Source: Hygrocybe punicea
Taxonomy: Eukaryota > Basidiomycota > Agaricomycetes > Agaricales > Hygrophoraceae
Reading direction: 5' to 3'
DNA: 64,000 bases
Assembly: GCA_963556145.1 (NCBI GenBank)
Contig: OY744464.1
Span: 3,968,001 to 4,032,000, forward strand
The notes below the pieces were generated by a model. It had not been told where the DNA came from. It ran no database searches and saw nothing but the letters and a program-made list of their open reading frames with translations. The translations under genes were made by a program, and so were the position numbers. The stretch's first letter is position 1. Each line of letters begins with the position of its first letter. Shown here piece after piece: positions 10,941 through 21,930 of the stretch.

Positions 10941-11873
10941 GTTTTGCCGGCCATGTGTGCTGTCAACTGCATCTCAACCTGTTTGGTGCAAATGGTTTAC
11001 TGGAGAGTTACCGGGTTCCATTGAGAGGCGAGGATCAATGTTGGATGGACGCCTGCAGTGAACATCAGATGGGCCCTCACTGAGGAGATGCTACTAACCT
11101 CTGGGTACAGGATTTTCTACAGATGCGGTTGGCAATCTTGGAGGGTTGAAACCGAACTGATAGGTGTTGTTTCGCAATATTGGCTCTGTACCAGGAGGAA
11201 CGATGTGGACAGCTTGCTGTACAGGCATAGGAACTGAAACCAACGCATGTTGTTGACTGGCAGTTTCCGCAATGTTTTCCTTGGTGGTAACAACTGGCTT
11301 AATGTTCAACATAGTGCATGCAATGCAATGCTCACCTTTCGCGTGTGACTCCTCTTGGTCTTTGGTGGGGCCATTGGGTTATCAGTGGTTGATTCCGGAA
11401 TGTTGTCTAACTGTGTATTGTTGCGCTTCCTGGTTTGTCTTGTCACATTGTCTGATACATCTTGAAGTCGCTTTAGACCACCAGTACCCTTTGATGAATG
11501 TTCCAAGCGGCGTGGGGGAGCCCCGTTTTCTGTAGAAATTCGTTATCTTACTCTGCAACCAGTCAGGGTGTAGAAAATGGGCCTTTATCTGTACTTGTTG
11601 CTGGAGCTTGCGGTAAAGAGGCATCCTGAACGCTTGCGTTTTTTCGACGAGTGTTGGTCCCGCCAGAACTACTTGCGGTTCGGGTACCGGTACGAGCCGC
11701 CCCAGCCTTCTTACTTGAAGCCATTACGCAGGTCTTCACCTACCTCGGGTCATAGTAGGACGAGGTAAAATGAGAGCATGTTCCGAATCCTTATGAGTGT
11801 TGTGGTAACCGAATAGATGTTTGCGGACCTGAATAAAACACCGATAAGTCCTCGATAAGGCAAGACTCGGATA

Positions 11874-13020
11874 CTAATAATTATCTAAGGCATAGTAGAT
11901 GTCTTTATCGAACCACTTGTTTAGAAAAAAATCGTGACCATACTCAAGACTGGTGTGTTTGGTTAATTGTGTGTCGGCAGTAGCATGAAAACGAGGGATG
12001 AGGTCTGCTATGGCCCTCAAATTGGAAAGTGGAATCACATCACCCATTTGTTCACCATTAGCACGAGTACTACACTTCAGGATGTACATTTGCGTGACAG
12101 GATCGGGGCACAAGTTGCGGGTGGACATCGAAGTCGAAGAAACTTGTGGCACAATGTCAAAATGTTGCACGTAGGCAAGAAATGAGTGGAGAGCGGTATT
12201 GTCTGCCTGAGAATCATGTAAAGGTACCACCCGAAAAATAAGCCGAACCTGTACAACAGAATGACCTACCGCTTCAATTAGCATTGAAAAAAATTATTTG
12301 ATGGGCTGAAAGCGCTTCACCAGATAGTCCACTTTGTGGCCATACCATTCGAGGATCCATATTTGCGAATGCGGTATCACAATGGCCAAGGGGCCATTCC
12401 ATTGTGGAGGGGTGAGAAAGCAATTTTGTTGGTGGTAGAACAACATCTGGTCGATGATAATCTTTCTGCTGTATCCACATGCCTGACCACACCTGCAATT
12501 TGTCAACTGAAATGGAGGCGTTAGCCATAGCTGGGCGACGGCCCCCAATAGCGTGAACCTTTTCACCACGTTCAAGGCGCTGAAGGGAGTATAAAAGTGC
12601 AGCCTTGAGATCAGGAATGCCGAATTTCACCGCGACATCATCCAGAGACATTGCCTTGTAGCTTGGGTCCCGTGATAAATGGAACGCTGTCGAATTGCAG
12701 CTCCAAGTTCGAAGTGGACGAGGGATGGAAACTGTGGGGTTTGATGAAAGATGCTCTGCTACTTTGAAGTAGTTGATGGGGATTCGACGAGATCTAATGC
12801 TTGAGGTATTACGGATCTTTTCCAGAAGTGAGGCTAAAATGTCACTGCGCTGGGTATCCTGGTCATCGTCATCAGAACTGGTGTCCGGCCCACATTCACT
12901 TTCAGAAGAGTCTCCATCCAGGTGTTCTGGTGTCCTATCAGATGTTACGGCGTCACGTATAGCTGTGGCAAGATCGAACCACCGACACTTGTCCAAGTTT
13001 GGGCTCAAAGGTTCCACCAC
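11874..13020 (-). pseudogene. C-terminal fragment of a Plavaka-type transposase
   Basis: About 360 residues of the conserved C-terminal part of the Plavaka family (CACTA-like transposases widespread in Agaricomycetes). Seen in order: DKCRWFDLATAIRD, an acidic linker, MSLDDVAVKFGIPDLKAALL, LQVWSGMWIQQKDYH, MEWPLGHCDTAFANMDP, VWPQSGLSG, then after an intron HSVVQVRLIFRVVP, LAYVQHFDIVPQ, MGDVIPLSNLRAIADLIPRF and the end FFLNKWFDKDIYYAL. The 55-bp intron at 12266-12320 has GTGAAG and GGTAG borders and restores the family's GLxGHS junction, so this copy kept its splice sites. The N-terminal and catalytic parts expected further right are absent, replaced by unrelated sequence and the gypsy remnant. 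TAG at 11874-11876 ends the frame. It probably cannot transpose. Family name from memory of conserved motifs; no search was run. Confidence 0.75.
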
Positions 13021-13233
13021 ACCAGGCAGGAGGGGCTTTGAAGGGGGCTGTGGGGTGTTTGGGGGATGCTGCTGGGCCAGGGAGGTGGGTTAGGGGGACC
13101 AAAGCAAGAATAAAAAGAATATTACCTTGTTTGGTGCAATGTTTGAGTTCAAGTTTGAACATTGCACCATGGCAGTGCAGGAGGGGGCCATGGGGTCATT
13201 TTTGGATGGTTGTGCCAGGGGAGTGGAGGGAGG

Positions 13234-13390
13234 TAGTGAACTTCACAGGTAACCTGGGTATTTTTGAGGATACCTGTACCCTTACCTGTTGAAAACCCAT
13301 ACCACCCTCGGGGTATGGGTTTTGTTGTGGGTACTCATGTTCTGAGCCGAGGGTTACCCAGGACCTGTACCTGTGGTGGGTAACCATTGG
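13234..13390. repeat. Remnant of a hAT-like MITE terminus
   Basis: Begins TAGTGAACTTCACAGGTAAC, similar to the right end of the element at 30793-31111 read in reverse (TAGTGAATAGTGTGGGTAAC), and carries the family's GGGTA/TACCC words. No paired end or target duplication found. Confidence 0.45.
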
Positions 13391-13699
13391 GTCTCTCTTA
13401 TTTGCCTAAACCAAAACCAAAACCAATGTAAACCATTTACATCAGTTTGGTTTCGGTCCAAACATGGTTCAGACTGCAAACTGCCTGCCCTCAGTGCCCA
13501 TCTGACCTCGCAATAGTGCTGCACATGTCAATTGATGTGGCTGGCCTATATGTGAGGTGGGATTGGGGTGCTGAGGTGCTGGCACACCTTGCGCGGGTGT
13601 TGAGCCATTCACGTGGCTCTTCGCATGGGTGTCCAGATGCATCATACATGTTGTGCACGTGACGACAGCTAGGTTGGACCCAGGTTGGTTGTTTCTGGC

Positions 13700-14511
13700 A
13701 GACGCATGGTGGTGGTGGCATATGAGCCTCTCCGTGTGGGTGTCCCAATGTGTCATACATTGTACATGCGATGACGGCCGGGTTGTGCAGGTTGATCCAG
13801 TCTTCAGTTTCTTCTATGCTGTCCTTTTCAGGTGGAGAATCCTGATGTTGGTGTACATGCTTGGAAAGACCATCCAGACTGTGGTGTGTACCTGTGATGT
13901 GGACTATTGTGCTGTGGAAAGTGAGAATTGTTGCAATCCAGCAGTTAACACTAGCACTTGGTGTGATGTCCAGGTTGTGCAGCATGCCTGTGATGTAGCG
14001 TACATCTACTTCGATGATGAGGTTACAAATGCCGATTAAGTACAAGCACCGCTCGCAGACAGCAAGATAAAGACCGAAGATTTCTAGCTTGAAGTGGGAG
14101 AAGCAATCATTGAGGGTGATAGAGCCAAAGTGGTTATAGAAACAGCGAGAAGGGTTTTCAGGGACATTGGCAGAGGATGTATCCCACAGTGATGTAGGAT
14201 GTGTCGACAGCAAGTATGACTGGCGACTCTGAAGTGTAGTTGATTTGGCAGAGCGCAGGTGAATTGAGAACAGCTTGTTTCAGATCTTCTTGTACAGTGA
14301 TCTGGTCAGGACCAAATTTTAAGGGCACATCTTTGCATGTGAGTTTAACAAGATGATGCGCACGCTGCATGAAGTTGCAGATAAAGATGCAAAGGACACC
14401 TACTGTGCCAAGGAACAAGTGGATGTCAGAAAGGTTGTGGCAAGGGCCCCAGTTATGAATCGTAGCTAGTTTCTCTTCGTTGAGCAAACTTCCTTTTGTT
14501 GTGCAGCAATG
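13700..14511 (-). pseudogene. Ty3/gypsy thumb and RNase H fragment
   Basis: Starting at the foldback junction, the minus strand reads CCTTKGSLLNEEKLATI, HNWGPCHNLSDIHLFLGTVG, VKLTCKDVPLKFGPDQITVQ and SPVILAVDTSYITVGYILCQ, i.e. the connection region and the first Asp of RNase H. A frame shift near 14160-14210 leads to the later part: NHFGSITLNDCFSHFKLEIF, NLIIEVDVRYITGMLHN, SASVNCWIATILTFHSTIVH and THHSLDGLSKH. The expected order for a fungal gypsy RNase H is kept but several codons are altered and the frame is broken. Non-functional. Confidence 0.78.
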
Positions 14512-14940
14512 GCTAGTGTTTTGAAGTCCAGTTGTGCAGTCTGTAACAGTCTTTTGCAAATTTGACATGTATTTTACATATTTGAAGGGTAAAAAATAAG
14601 ATATTGACCTTGAAACTTTTTTCATGAGAAGCTGAAGTTATATTGGTTATTGTTCCTGAATGATTTCAAGCATCAAATATCCAAGAGAAATGGATTCATT
14701 CTAGCAGTTGCTATAAGAGGGCAACAACATGGACAATGTAGCAACTGCTAGAATGAATCCATTTCTCTTGGATATTTGATGCTTGAAATCATTCAGGAAC
14801 AACAACCAATATAACTTCAGCTTCTCATGAAAAAAGTTTCAAGGTCAATATCTTATTTTTTACCCTTCAAATATGTAAAATACATGTCAAATTTGCAAAA
14901 GACTGTTACAGACTGCACAACTGGACTTCAAAACACTAGC
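14512..14940. mobile_element. 429-bp foldback element in the gypsy pol gene
   Basis: Two arms of about 203 bp, nearly perfect inverted repeats, joined by a loop of about 23 bp near 14715-14740. Ends are GCTAGTGTTTT and its complement. AATG flanks both sides (14508-14511 and 14941-14944), a likely 4-bp target duplication. It divides the gypsy reading frame at VGH/CCTTKG. Confidence 0.75.
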
Positions 14941-14952
14941 AATGGCCTACTA

Positions 14953-15156
14953 TGGTGATCTGCATGCTGCGTGTCTGAGGTCCAATTCACATATTTTACT
15001 TATTTTTATTAGTTAGTTTTTGTTATGTACTTGTTGTAGCACAACAAGTACAAATAAAAGGAGAGGATTCCCCCTTTTCCCCCATCACAGTTGAGCTCGG
15101 AGCCTCCCTTGGATCAGTACTTGCACCCCACACTTAGACCCTCTCTCTGTGTATCA
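14953..15156 (+). repeat. Solo LTR of gypsy family C in the gypsy A pol gene
   Basis: About 204 bp from TGGTGATC to GTGTATCA, matching the inverse of the LTR at 33605-33814 (shared words GCATGCTGYGTGTCTGAG, TTAGTTTTTGTTATGTACTT and GACCCTCTCTCTGTGTATCA). It breaks the RT frame after HEITV, eight bases from the foldback's target repeat. No target duplication is visible. Confidence 0.65.
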
Positions 15157-16217
15157 ACAGTGATTTCATGAGCACAGAGGGTGGACTTGTAGTGGAAAAG
15201 GTTCCCCCACAGTATTTCATGCGCTGGAAAATGCGATTAAGCATCGTGAAATGTTCCCAGATGAAGTGGTGAATACCTGGGTTCATGGCAATAGCTTCAT
15301 AAGTGCTGTGGTGTAGGAGAAAGCATGATTTAGGGCCTTTGACTGGGACATTGTCAATGTAAGGTATGGTCCACTGTGGGATTTCAGGTTGTAGGATGAA
15401 AGTAACATCACTGTGGAATATCGGAACTGAATTCATCCATCCCATAGGCAGAGTAACAAGTTGCAATGCTCCGAAAGGTGTCTGGAAGGTGGTGTAGTTG
15501 GGCGAAAACTCTGCAATAAGTCATTCGTCGTATCCGACATATAAATCAAAGCAGGCACCACAGGACCGGCCAGTGAACTGTTTGGCCATGTGTTTGAGGA
15601 TAGTACTCCAGAATGCACAATGATGACCACATTGAGAGGTTCAAGACTGTGAACAAGGTGAAGTGACTTGCCACCTTTCTTCAGAACAGTAAACCAGTGT
15701 GACTGATAGGAGGAGTTCGAGGGTTCATAGACTTTGGCTTTGATTTTATGGCAAATGATATTACATACTTCATAGATACCAGGAGGGATAGGGATGTTGT
15801 TCTGGACCCAGGGAGTGTGTGGTATTACAGGGAACTCAATGGGTGGAAAGAAATCAGCATGAAACCTTCCTCACTTGTTGTTGGTCCAAGCGAAACCTTT
15901 CTTGTGCTTGCATATAAAGTCATGCATTAGTGACATTCCACTGGCCAGAGGAAGTCACCTTTGTGTACTTTGTCAAATGCATCGCAACATTCCGGTGTGT
16001 AGCGTTCTGTGGGGATGAAAAGTGGAGGATTTGGGTTGAGAGTAGGAAGTTCAGTGAGCGGATTGCCAGTGATTTTGCATATGATGTGAAATTTGCAAGG
16101 GAGCTCAGCAATGACAGGTTTGACCTTGTGAGTGACCAGCTTGTAGACTTTCTTTTGGGTGGTGAAAATGCTAGCAAAGTCATCTGATAATGTAGAGGGA
16201 GACACAGATGAAACCAA
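15157..16217 (-). pseudogene. Ty3/gypsy reverse transcriptase fragment
   Basis: Minus-strand pieces in order: ELPTLNPNPPLFIPTERYTP, GDFLWPVE, PPGIYEVCNI, YEPSNSSYQSHWFTVLKKGG, SLHLVHSLEPLNVV (fingers), LVTLPMGWMNSVPIFHSDVT, QWTIPYIDNVPVKGPKS and HHFIWEHFTMLNRIFQRMKY. The catalytic YxDD box reads YIDN, so the second Asp is lost. At least two frame shifts and several stops occur. The composition and order match basidiomycete gypsy elements, where this block lies between the gag-protease linker and RNase H. Confidence 0.82.
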
Positions 16218-16267
16218 ATAGTCATCGTTGTTTGCGTCATCGTTGTTTTCGTCATCATTGTTTTCAT

Positions 16268-16333
16268 TGTGGCCATTTGCATCTGCATCTGCATTTGCAT
16301 TTGCATTTGCATTTGCATTTGCATTTGCGTTTG
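16268..16333. repeat. Hexanucleotide microsatellite (TTTGCA)n
   Basis: About ten copies of GCATYT or GCATTT in a row, ending in GCGTTTGTGTTTC. Confidence 0.9.
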
Positions 16334-16509
16334 TGTTTCTTGGGTGAAGCTGTAGTTGTATCTGTAAATTTTGTAAGTAATGATGTACAAGAAAGAAAAC
16401 AACTTACCTTTAGCAGAGACCAGCTTTGTACCGGTCTCTGCCTTGTCGTTCAATGCGTCACGTTCAACTTGAACATGACGCATCACTTATGTGACCTGTA
16501 GTCATGGGT

Positions 16510-16625
16510 TACCCATCGCGGGTACGGGTACAGCTGCGGGTCACAAAAGTGTGACCTGGACCTGGACCCATGGCTAAACCCACAGCAAAACCCGCGGGTT
16601 TACCCATACCCGTGCCATTCACTAC
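16510..16625. repeat. Remnant of a hAT-like MITE
   Basis: Left TAGTCATGGGTTACCC and right end reading in reverse TAGTGAATGGCACGGGTA, with GCGGGTACGGGTACAG and CCCGCGGGTTTACCC inside. It matches the family at 30793-31111, but the flanking 8-mers (GTGACCTG and CCCAAGAC) do not match, so it is probably rearranged. Confidence 0.5.
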
Positions 16626-16629
16626 CCAA

Positions 16630-17542
16630 GACAAGAGGGTCTGCCCCAAGAACCAGACTAAATGTAAGGAAAGGAAAAGAAGAAAAAGTCTGAACCAACT
16701 ACAAGAACAGTAGATATAGTGACTGGTCTTGAGGGGAGGTAAATAGAAGTCCAACCATGAGGCTACAGTAAGTCCAACTACACTATGTGTTCACCATGAG
16801 GTGGACATAAGGTGCCCTCATGCTGATGTTCTCGTGATCCAACTGGAGGCCCAGGTGTCATTGAGGGATAGAAGAGGTCTGGATGACTCGGATGATTTGT
16901 CATTGGATTATGTGATATGCAGAATTGCCAATTTGGGGTATACACTTGCTGTAATGGGCAAGTAGGTAGTCTGGCAACAGCATCACATGGTCAGGTTGGA
17001 GAGAGGCATTGTCCAGTGTGGGATTGGTGACGGGAGTGTCTTGAGGTAGTGTGGATGTAGCAGTGAAGTCAGTATAGAAGAAGATAAAGGAATGTGTTGG
17101 GAGAAAACCAACCAAAACAGTGGAATGATCAAGGTCAGACATGTGAACAGCATAAGCAGTACTGGATGACAATGTCTGTGTCAATGATGTATTGAGGGGT
17201 TATGTCTTATCCTCTGTATGGAACAATGTGGTCCACCGGTGGACACAAAGAGAGTCCTCAAGCTATCACTAGGCTCTGAGGCTAAAGCTAAGACTCTACT
17301 GACTACCAAAACAGGGCTATCTACTGCATCAAACCATGGGAAAGTCACGTGATCTACCTAGATCTACTACTCCACCAGATGTCGGTATTTGTCCAAGAAA
17401 GGATATTGTTGTAAATGAACATGGGAGTAATCAAGGTCACAGATTGAAAAGGAGAAAGGAATGTGGGTCCAGGTTTCGAGTCATGGCACAGGTGACAAGC
17501 TGTGGGAACAAGTCATCATGTACTGCATTGAAGCCATGATGT
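16630..17542. other. Gene-free stretch, possibly decayed retrotransposon
   Basis: No convincing gene. A minus-strand frame around 16900-17184 (HVMLLPDYLLAHYS and similar) lacks a recognised domain. It may be part of gypsy A upstream of pol, but I cannot show this. Confidence 0.35.
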
Positions 17543-18405
17543 TGTAGAGACTCGACGTCCCCTGAGTCCATATTGTCGATATGTCATGAATCCAGACGAA
17601 CCTGATGTTTCCAAACGACTTGCATTCCAACCCAATGTAACCCAATGTGACGTGACATGATGTGACATGACCTGATGTATGCCACTTTGTCATGGCCACT
17701 TTCGGACCAAATCTGGCAGCTTCATAAGCCACAGAGTCCCAATACTAGGAGATGGATCTCATCGGATTCAATTCCTGACTTCAGACTTGCCCTATATATG
17801 CATCCCCTCATCTTTATGGAGATATGTAGGACATTTTAGATCTTTTTCTTGGATATTTGCTTTCCCCTCCATTTTCCTGTCACTGTCGCATTGCAACCCC
17901 CATCTTCAGATCCCCTTTCCAACTTTCCTTTCTAGTTTACCATTGGCCAAAATAGACATAACCAAAAGTAGACTACCCACTCATGTACTATAAAAATGGT
18001 CCCCGACAACTGTACAAAAAAAAGATACCCTTAGTCCCCGTTTCCTTACAGTCAGAAGCATCTTTCAATCCCTTCACATGCTCGTCCTCATAGACCCTTA
18101 GATTTTCATAGTTGACCTTGTTGTCTTTATCATTGTTCCATTATTCATTCATCGTTCCTGATCTGACCCGACCTGACCTGCCATACCCAACATTGTCAGC
18201 ATCGTTGGGTTCTTTGTTATTTATCTGTTTTCAGTCTGTTCATCACTTGGTTCATCATTATTTGTCCAGTTTTACATGGCAGCTTTACTTATACATCCCA
18301 TTTCTTTTACTATTATTCCCAACACTGATTATCCACTGTCACTTCTATGCTGACACCCCTAGGTTAGGATTACTCTTCTGAAGCCACCCTGAAGCCACAT
18401 CTACA
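17543..18405 (+). repeat. Solo LTR, family A copy 1 (863 bp)
   Basis: Starts TGTAGAGACTCGACGTCC and ends CCACATCTACA. The 4-bp target duplication ATGT flanks it perfectly (17539-17542 and 18406-18409). Related copies are at 35719-36514 and 40440-41319, with a fragment near 31720-31897. The element has a TATAAAAAY promoter-like site (about 17989) that is also present in the other copies. No internal retrotransposon sequence lies beside it, so it arose by LTR recombination. Confidence 0.85.
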
Positions 18406-18718
18406 ATGTGTGAACAATACACAATAGGGGTTGGTTCACTGTATTGGGAAGTTGTATGGTCTGTGGTTGAAGTCTGAAGGTATGTGCTTTGGCGGTAGTT
18501 GGATTGGAGGGAACAGTGAAATGTCTTGTGATCAAGGATTGTTCAGAGTATATATGCAGGTGAGGAATGTCATCAGATAGTCAGGGAGGATAATAGTAGG
18601 CACAGGATATGAAAGTGGAAACCATATATCCAGGAATGGAAATTGTCAATTACGTGTTGGTATACTGTTAAGGCAGATGTTGGTTTCATCAATGAAGAAA
18701 GGTTGCCTTTTCCAGAGG

Positions 18719-19949
18719 TAGGGATCCGCACGGGTAACCCCTGGGTTTTTTTTGGCGACCCGTACCCAACCCGCCATAATACCCATACCCACGTGCGGGT
18801 ATGGGTTTATCCGCGGGTTTACCCCACAGGTTGTAAAAAATGTATATATATTAATTATATAATAAAATACAAAAATAAAAATAAATAAAATAAGAGCGGG
18901 AGGGGGAGAGTGGGAGAGGGGGGGGAGAGGAGAGGAGAGGCAGGAGGGGATGGGGGGGAGAGGAGAGGAGAGGCGGGAGGGGATGGGGGGGAGAGGAGAG
19001 GAGAGGCGGGAGGGGATGGGGGGGAGAGGAGAGGAGAGGCGGGAGGGGATGGGGGGGAGAGGAGAGGAGAGGCGGGAGGGGATGGGGGGGAGAGGAGAGG
19101 AGAGGCGGGAGGGGATGGGGGGGAGAGGAGAGGAGAGGCGGGAGGGGATGGGGGGGAGAGGGAGAGGCGGGAGGGGATGGGGGACAGGGTGGTGGTGGCC
19201 GTGACTGACCTCATTGTCGTTGTCCTCGTCGTTGTCGTTGTCCCCGTCATTGTCTCCGTCATTGTCCTTGTCCTTGTCCTTGTCGTCCCCATCCTCGTCT
19301 CCGTCCTCGCCGTCCCCGTCCCTGTCCTCGTCTCCGTCCTCGCCGTCCCCGTCCCCGTCTCCGTCCTCCTCGTCTCCGTCCTCGTCTCCGTCCTCGTCGT
19401 CATTGTCGTCGTCTCCGTCATTGTCGTCATTGTCATTGTCTCCGTCATTGTCATCATTGTCGTCGTCCTGGTCCTGGTCCCCGTCATTGCCGTGGTGGTG
19501 GTGGTGGCCATTCCTTGTCCTCGTCATCTTCGTGTTGTCCGCGGAGGGGGCGCCGGTCTCGCAGCCCATCATTATCGTCCTCGTCGTCCTCGTTTGTGCG
19601 CGTAGTGTTGGTGTTGGTGGCGCGTGGGTTGTTGGTGGTGACACGGTCAGAGACGCGTGACCGGTTTGTTGAGGCGTGACCCAGTGACTGTAAGTCACAT
19701 GGTCCGTGCGCCATTTCACTCCTATATAAGACAGCTCAAAATCCCACTTCGATCCCTCAAAAAATAATTTAATTATAGTAGTTACTTAATAATATTAAAT
19801 TTTACTATCTAACATGAAGTGATGGGCTACCCGCGGGTCAGCCACGGGTCACGGGTTTCTCGCGGGTTCCGATTTGGCTACCTGTACCCAACCCCGACGG
19901 GTCACAGATACAAAACCCGCATGGGTCCCTATACCCCTGCATATGCCTA
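18719..19949. mobile_element. hAT-like non-autonomous element, 1,231 bp, TSD TCCAGAGG
   Basis: A perfect 8-bp target duplication (18711-18718, 19950-19957). Left end TAGGGATCCGCACGGGTA and right end in reverse TAGGCATATGCAGGGGTA form imperfect inverted repeats, backed by GGGTA/TACCC words at both ends. The interior holds a 33-bp minisatellite and a GTC-rich simple repeat. On the minus strand one frame stays open for 357 codons (from 19719), encoding Asp-rich then Pro/Ser-rich repeats; repeat composition alone explains this. A TATATAA box lies at about 19723-19730 ahead of it. Confidence 0.87.
18917..19190. repeat. 33-bp minisatellite, about eight units
   Basis: Unit GGGGGGAGAGGAGAGGAGAG followed by GCGGGAGGGGATG; AGGCGGG recurs every 33 bp from 18971. 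Being a multiple of three, it keeps all six frames open. Confidence 0.9.
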
Positions 19950-19957
19950 TCCAGAGG

Positions 19958-20286
19958 TAAATCATCATGATGTAGAAACCAATCAGGAAGGTGATCGCTA
20001 TGGCACCAATGATCATCACAGTTACGAACTATTTGGTGAGGATAGCCATTGTGTATCAGTTTGGGAAGACAGTATGTCATACAGTGAGGACAATGAGAGT
20101 GATGTCCATTGGCAAGGGGACTATTTGGGTACTGCAAGGTCATGTGGAGATGTGTCCATGGTCGGTCTGGATTATTCTAGAAGAAAGGATTAAAAGGAAA
20201 CAAGAACAAGAATAAACAATGATGTCCAAAAGAAGACAAAACGCAAAAGGAAATGAAAAACAGAAGGTGTGGTAATGTGGAATCGT
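19958..20286. other. Gene-free stretch between two insertions
   Basis: Carries the right target copy of the hAT-like element at its left and the left target copy of a solo LTR at its right. No recognised coding content. Confidence 0.4.
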
Positions 20287-21118
20287 TGATATGCAGCGCA
20301 CGTCCCTAAGCACGGAAACATTCTATTGGACCTATTCTAGCTTCGACATGCTGCGATTCGCTGCGATTCATTGCGAAACATCCCGATTTATATGTATCTC
20401 CATTGTGATGCGACTGCGCGATGCGTGCGATATGGGCGATAATTTGACATTATGGCGATTTTCTTCGGAGCGCTTCGGCCCCCTTCGGAAACATATTTCG
20501 AGCCTCTCCGACATCATCCATGCTTATACCATTCACCCTATTCCATTCTGATTCCGTTCCGGTTCCAGGGAAGTCTTTATGCGACATGTTTCACTTATTT
20601 CAAACAGTATAGCTCCTATCCTCTAGATATTTTGGAAATTGCTTCGCATGGTGCTATACCCTTTGTTTCAGTTCCATTTCATCCCTATTGCACCATAGTT
20701 CCATCGCACACCGTCTATTTGTCTTGCCTTCTTCACCCTGTATTGTCCTAACAACCAACTTCGCATAAATACCCCCTATAGTTTACATACTAGAGAGACG
20801 TCTTGTATACCCCCGATTCCAGTCTATCATATCACCTCTTTACTGCGCTGTCCATGCGATAGCTCCACTATGCTCTATTAAACTTTGCGTTCCTTCTATA
20901 AAGTGCTACGTATACGCCGAAAACATCGCCGACTGTTTCGCACACACCGCGCACATCGCGCACATCGCGCACATCGGAAACATCATCGCCACTATCCAGA
21001 GCACCTCTGAGTATTTTTATTAACCTTTTGGATTGAGATTGAACCCCTCAGAATTCGTACAGCACTGTGGTAGAGTTGGTATTTGATTCCATTCACATTA
21101 CCACAGTGCACCCTTTCA
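20287..21118 (+). repeat. Solo LTR, family B copy 1 (832 bp)
   Basis: Starts TGATATGCAGCGCACGTCC and ends GTGCACCCTTTCA. The 4-bp target duplication TCGT is exact (20283-20286, 21119-21122). Copy 2 is at 32031-32844 and is almost identical over the full length; copy 1 carries two extra short GCGCACATC units near 20950. Confidence 0.87.
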
Positions 21119-21122
21119 TCGT

Positions 21123-21930
21123 CATGGTGGATGACAGAGTTGGAATCGGAGTTGTGGAGTTGAAAAATATAACAGCATATCATCTTGCTCCACACTGAAA
21201 ATTTGACCGTCCTCAGTCAAACCCAGCTAGAGATCTCATAACATCGCAGGCTTGATGAAATCACAAGGAAAAATCGCAAAAATCAGACTGAAAGTGCTGG
21301 GTGAACTCCTGAATGAAATAGTCAATGAAATCAAGGGAACCATCTGATAAAAGTTGCATAGTGAAGTTGTACATCTTGCATACCAATCTAAAAGTCGCAA
21401 GTTCGAGATTGAAGGTCTAGGACCATAAATGTGAAGACGATGATCAAAGTTGAAGGCATAAGAGTCGAAAATGAAGTTGCATAGTTGCATAGGGCATACT
21501 AGAGGGTTAAGAATGTCAATGGAATGATTTTTGAATCAAAAAAATCACAGGATGTCTAGGGCATGGAGGTGGTTCGCCAACTTCTTGTTTTGCACTAATC
21601 ATTGGATCACAATGAAAGATCACAGAGTTGCAGCTGGAGGTCGAGCTGTAGGGGTTGACAATAGTGCTAGAATAATGATCAGAGACCACATAAACCATTG
21701 GAGACCATGATATTAAATTTTGGTGCAAGTATGAAGTCAGAGATTATGATAGTGATGGCGATGACTGACACAATGACAGGGTGGCTGGAGGCGATGAAGC
21801 AATTGGCTGTGATAACTGTGGAGAAGCTGAGACTGATTACAATAATGCTGTGATGAAATCTGGGGATGGTGCGAACACTGAGACTGATCCGAACAAAAGC
21901 GCACTTGATGGAGGTTCTCTGACTCCACCT
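21123..21930. other. Gene-free stretch, probably decayed gypsy B
   Basis: No clear protein domain on either strand. Lies downstream (minus strand) of the gag fragment of gypsy B and is probably its decayed continuation. Confidence 0.35.

Larger units (their letters stand above)
6788..11724 (-). pseudogene. DUF6532-family gene, split by a palindromic MITE and a hAT-like insertion
   Basis: Reading leftwards from an ATG at 11724 (MASSKKAGAARTG) a multi-exon gene can be followed to TAA at 6788-6790. The first part is a long, disordered N-terminal region (KR-rich near 11350, acidic and repetitive between 10940 and 9080, with NVNDTYDSDDDLY and DDTNHTNHTSDVPH). The second part fits the DUF6532 domain common in Agaricomycetes: KARPVVESCYPLFP, QLLDKGYFLQG, AELSQMFYSPSKLASLFP, GIVALVGTV, CSALIQYGE, FSEDLYTETYKAIWALINAL, then a last exon FELVLD. 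The domain's biochemical role is unknown. A 849-bp palindrome sits inside one intron and a roughly 1-kb hAT-like insertion (with an assembly gap) sits in the N-terminal coding region. One exon junction near 8420-8470 does not keep frame in every reading. I therefore call it broken, though removal of the palindrome by splicing would be possible. Confidence 0.62.
13480..16500 (-). mobile_element. Degraded Ty3/gypsy retrotransposon A
   Basis: A decayed minus-strand pol region: gag-pol linker and reverse transcriptase (15157-16217), thumb and RNase H (13700-14511) and, near 13500-13760, a tail with a duplicated segment of about 110 bp (TGGGTGTCCNATG words at about 13628 and 13740). It is interrupted at the RT/RNase H boundary by a foldback element and an LTR. 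Flanking LTRs were not found, so its limits are approximate. Confidence 0.72.

Noticed and set aside
18910..19660. Glycine/arginine-rich and serine/proline-rich plus-strand frames
   Set aside because: Products of the 33-bp minisatellite and the GTC-rich repeat; all frames are open there.
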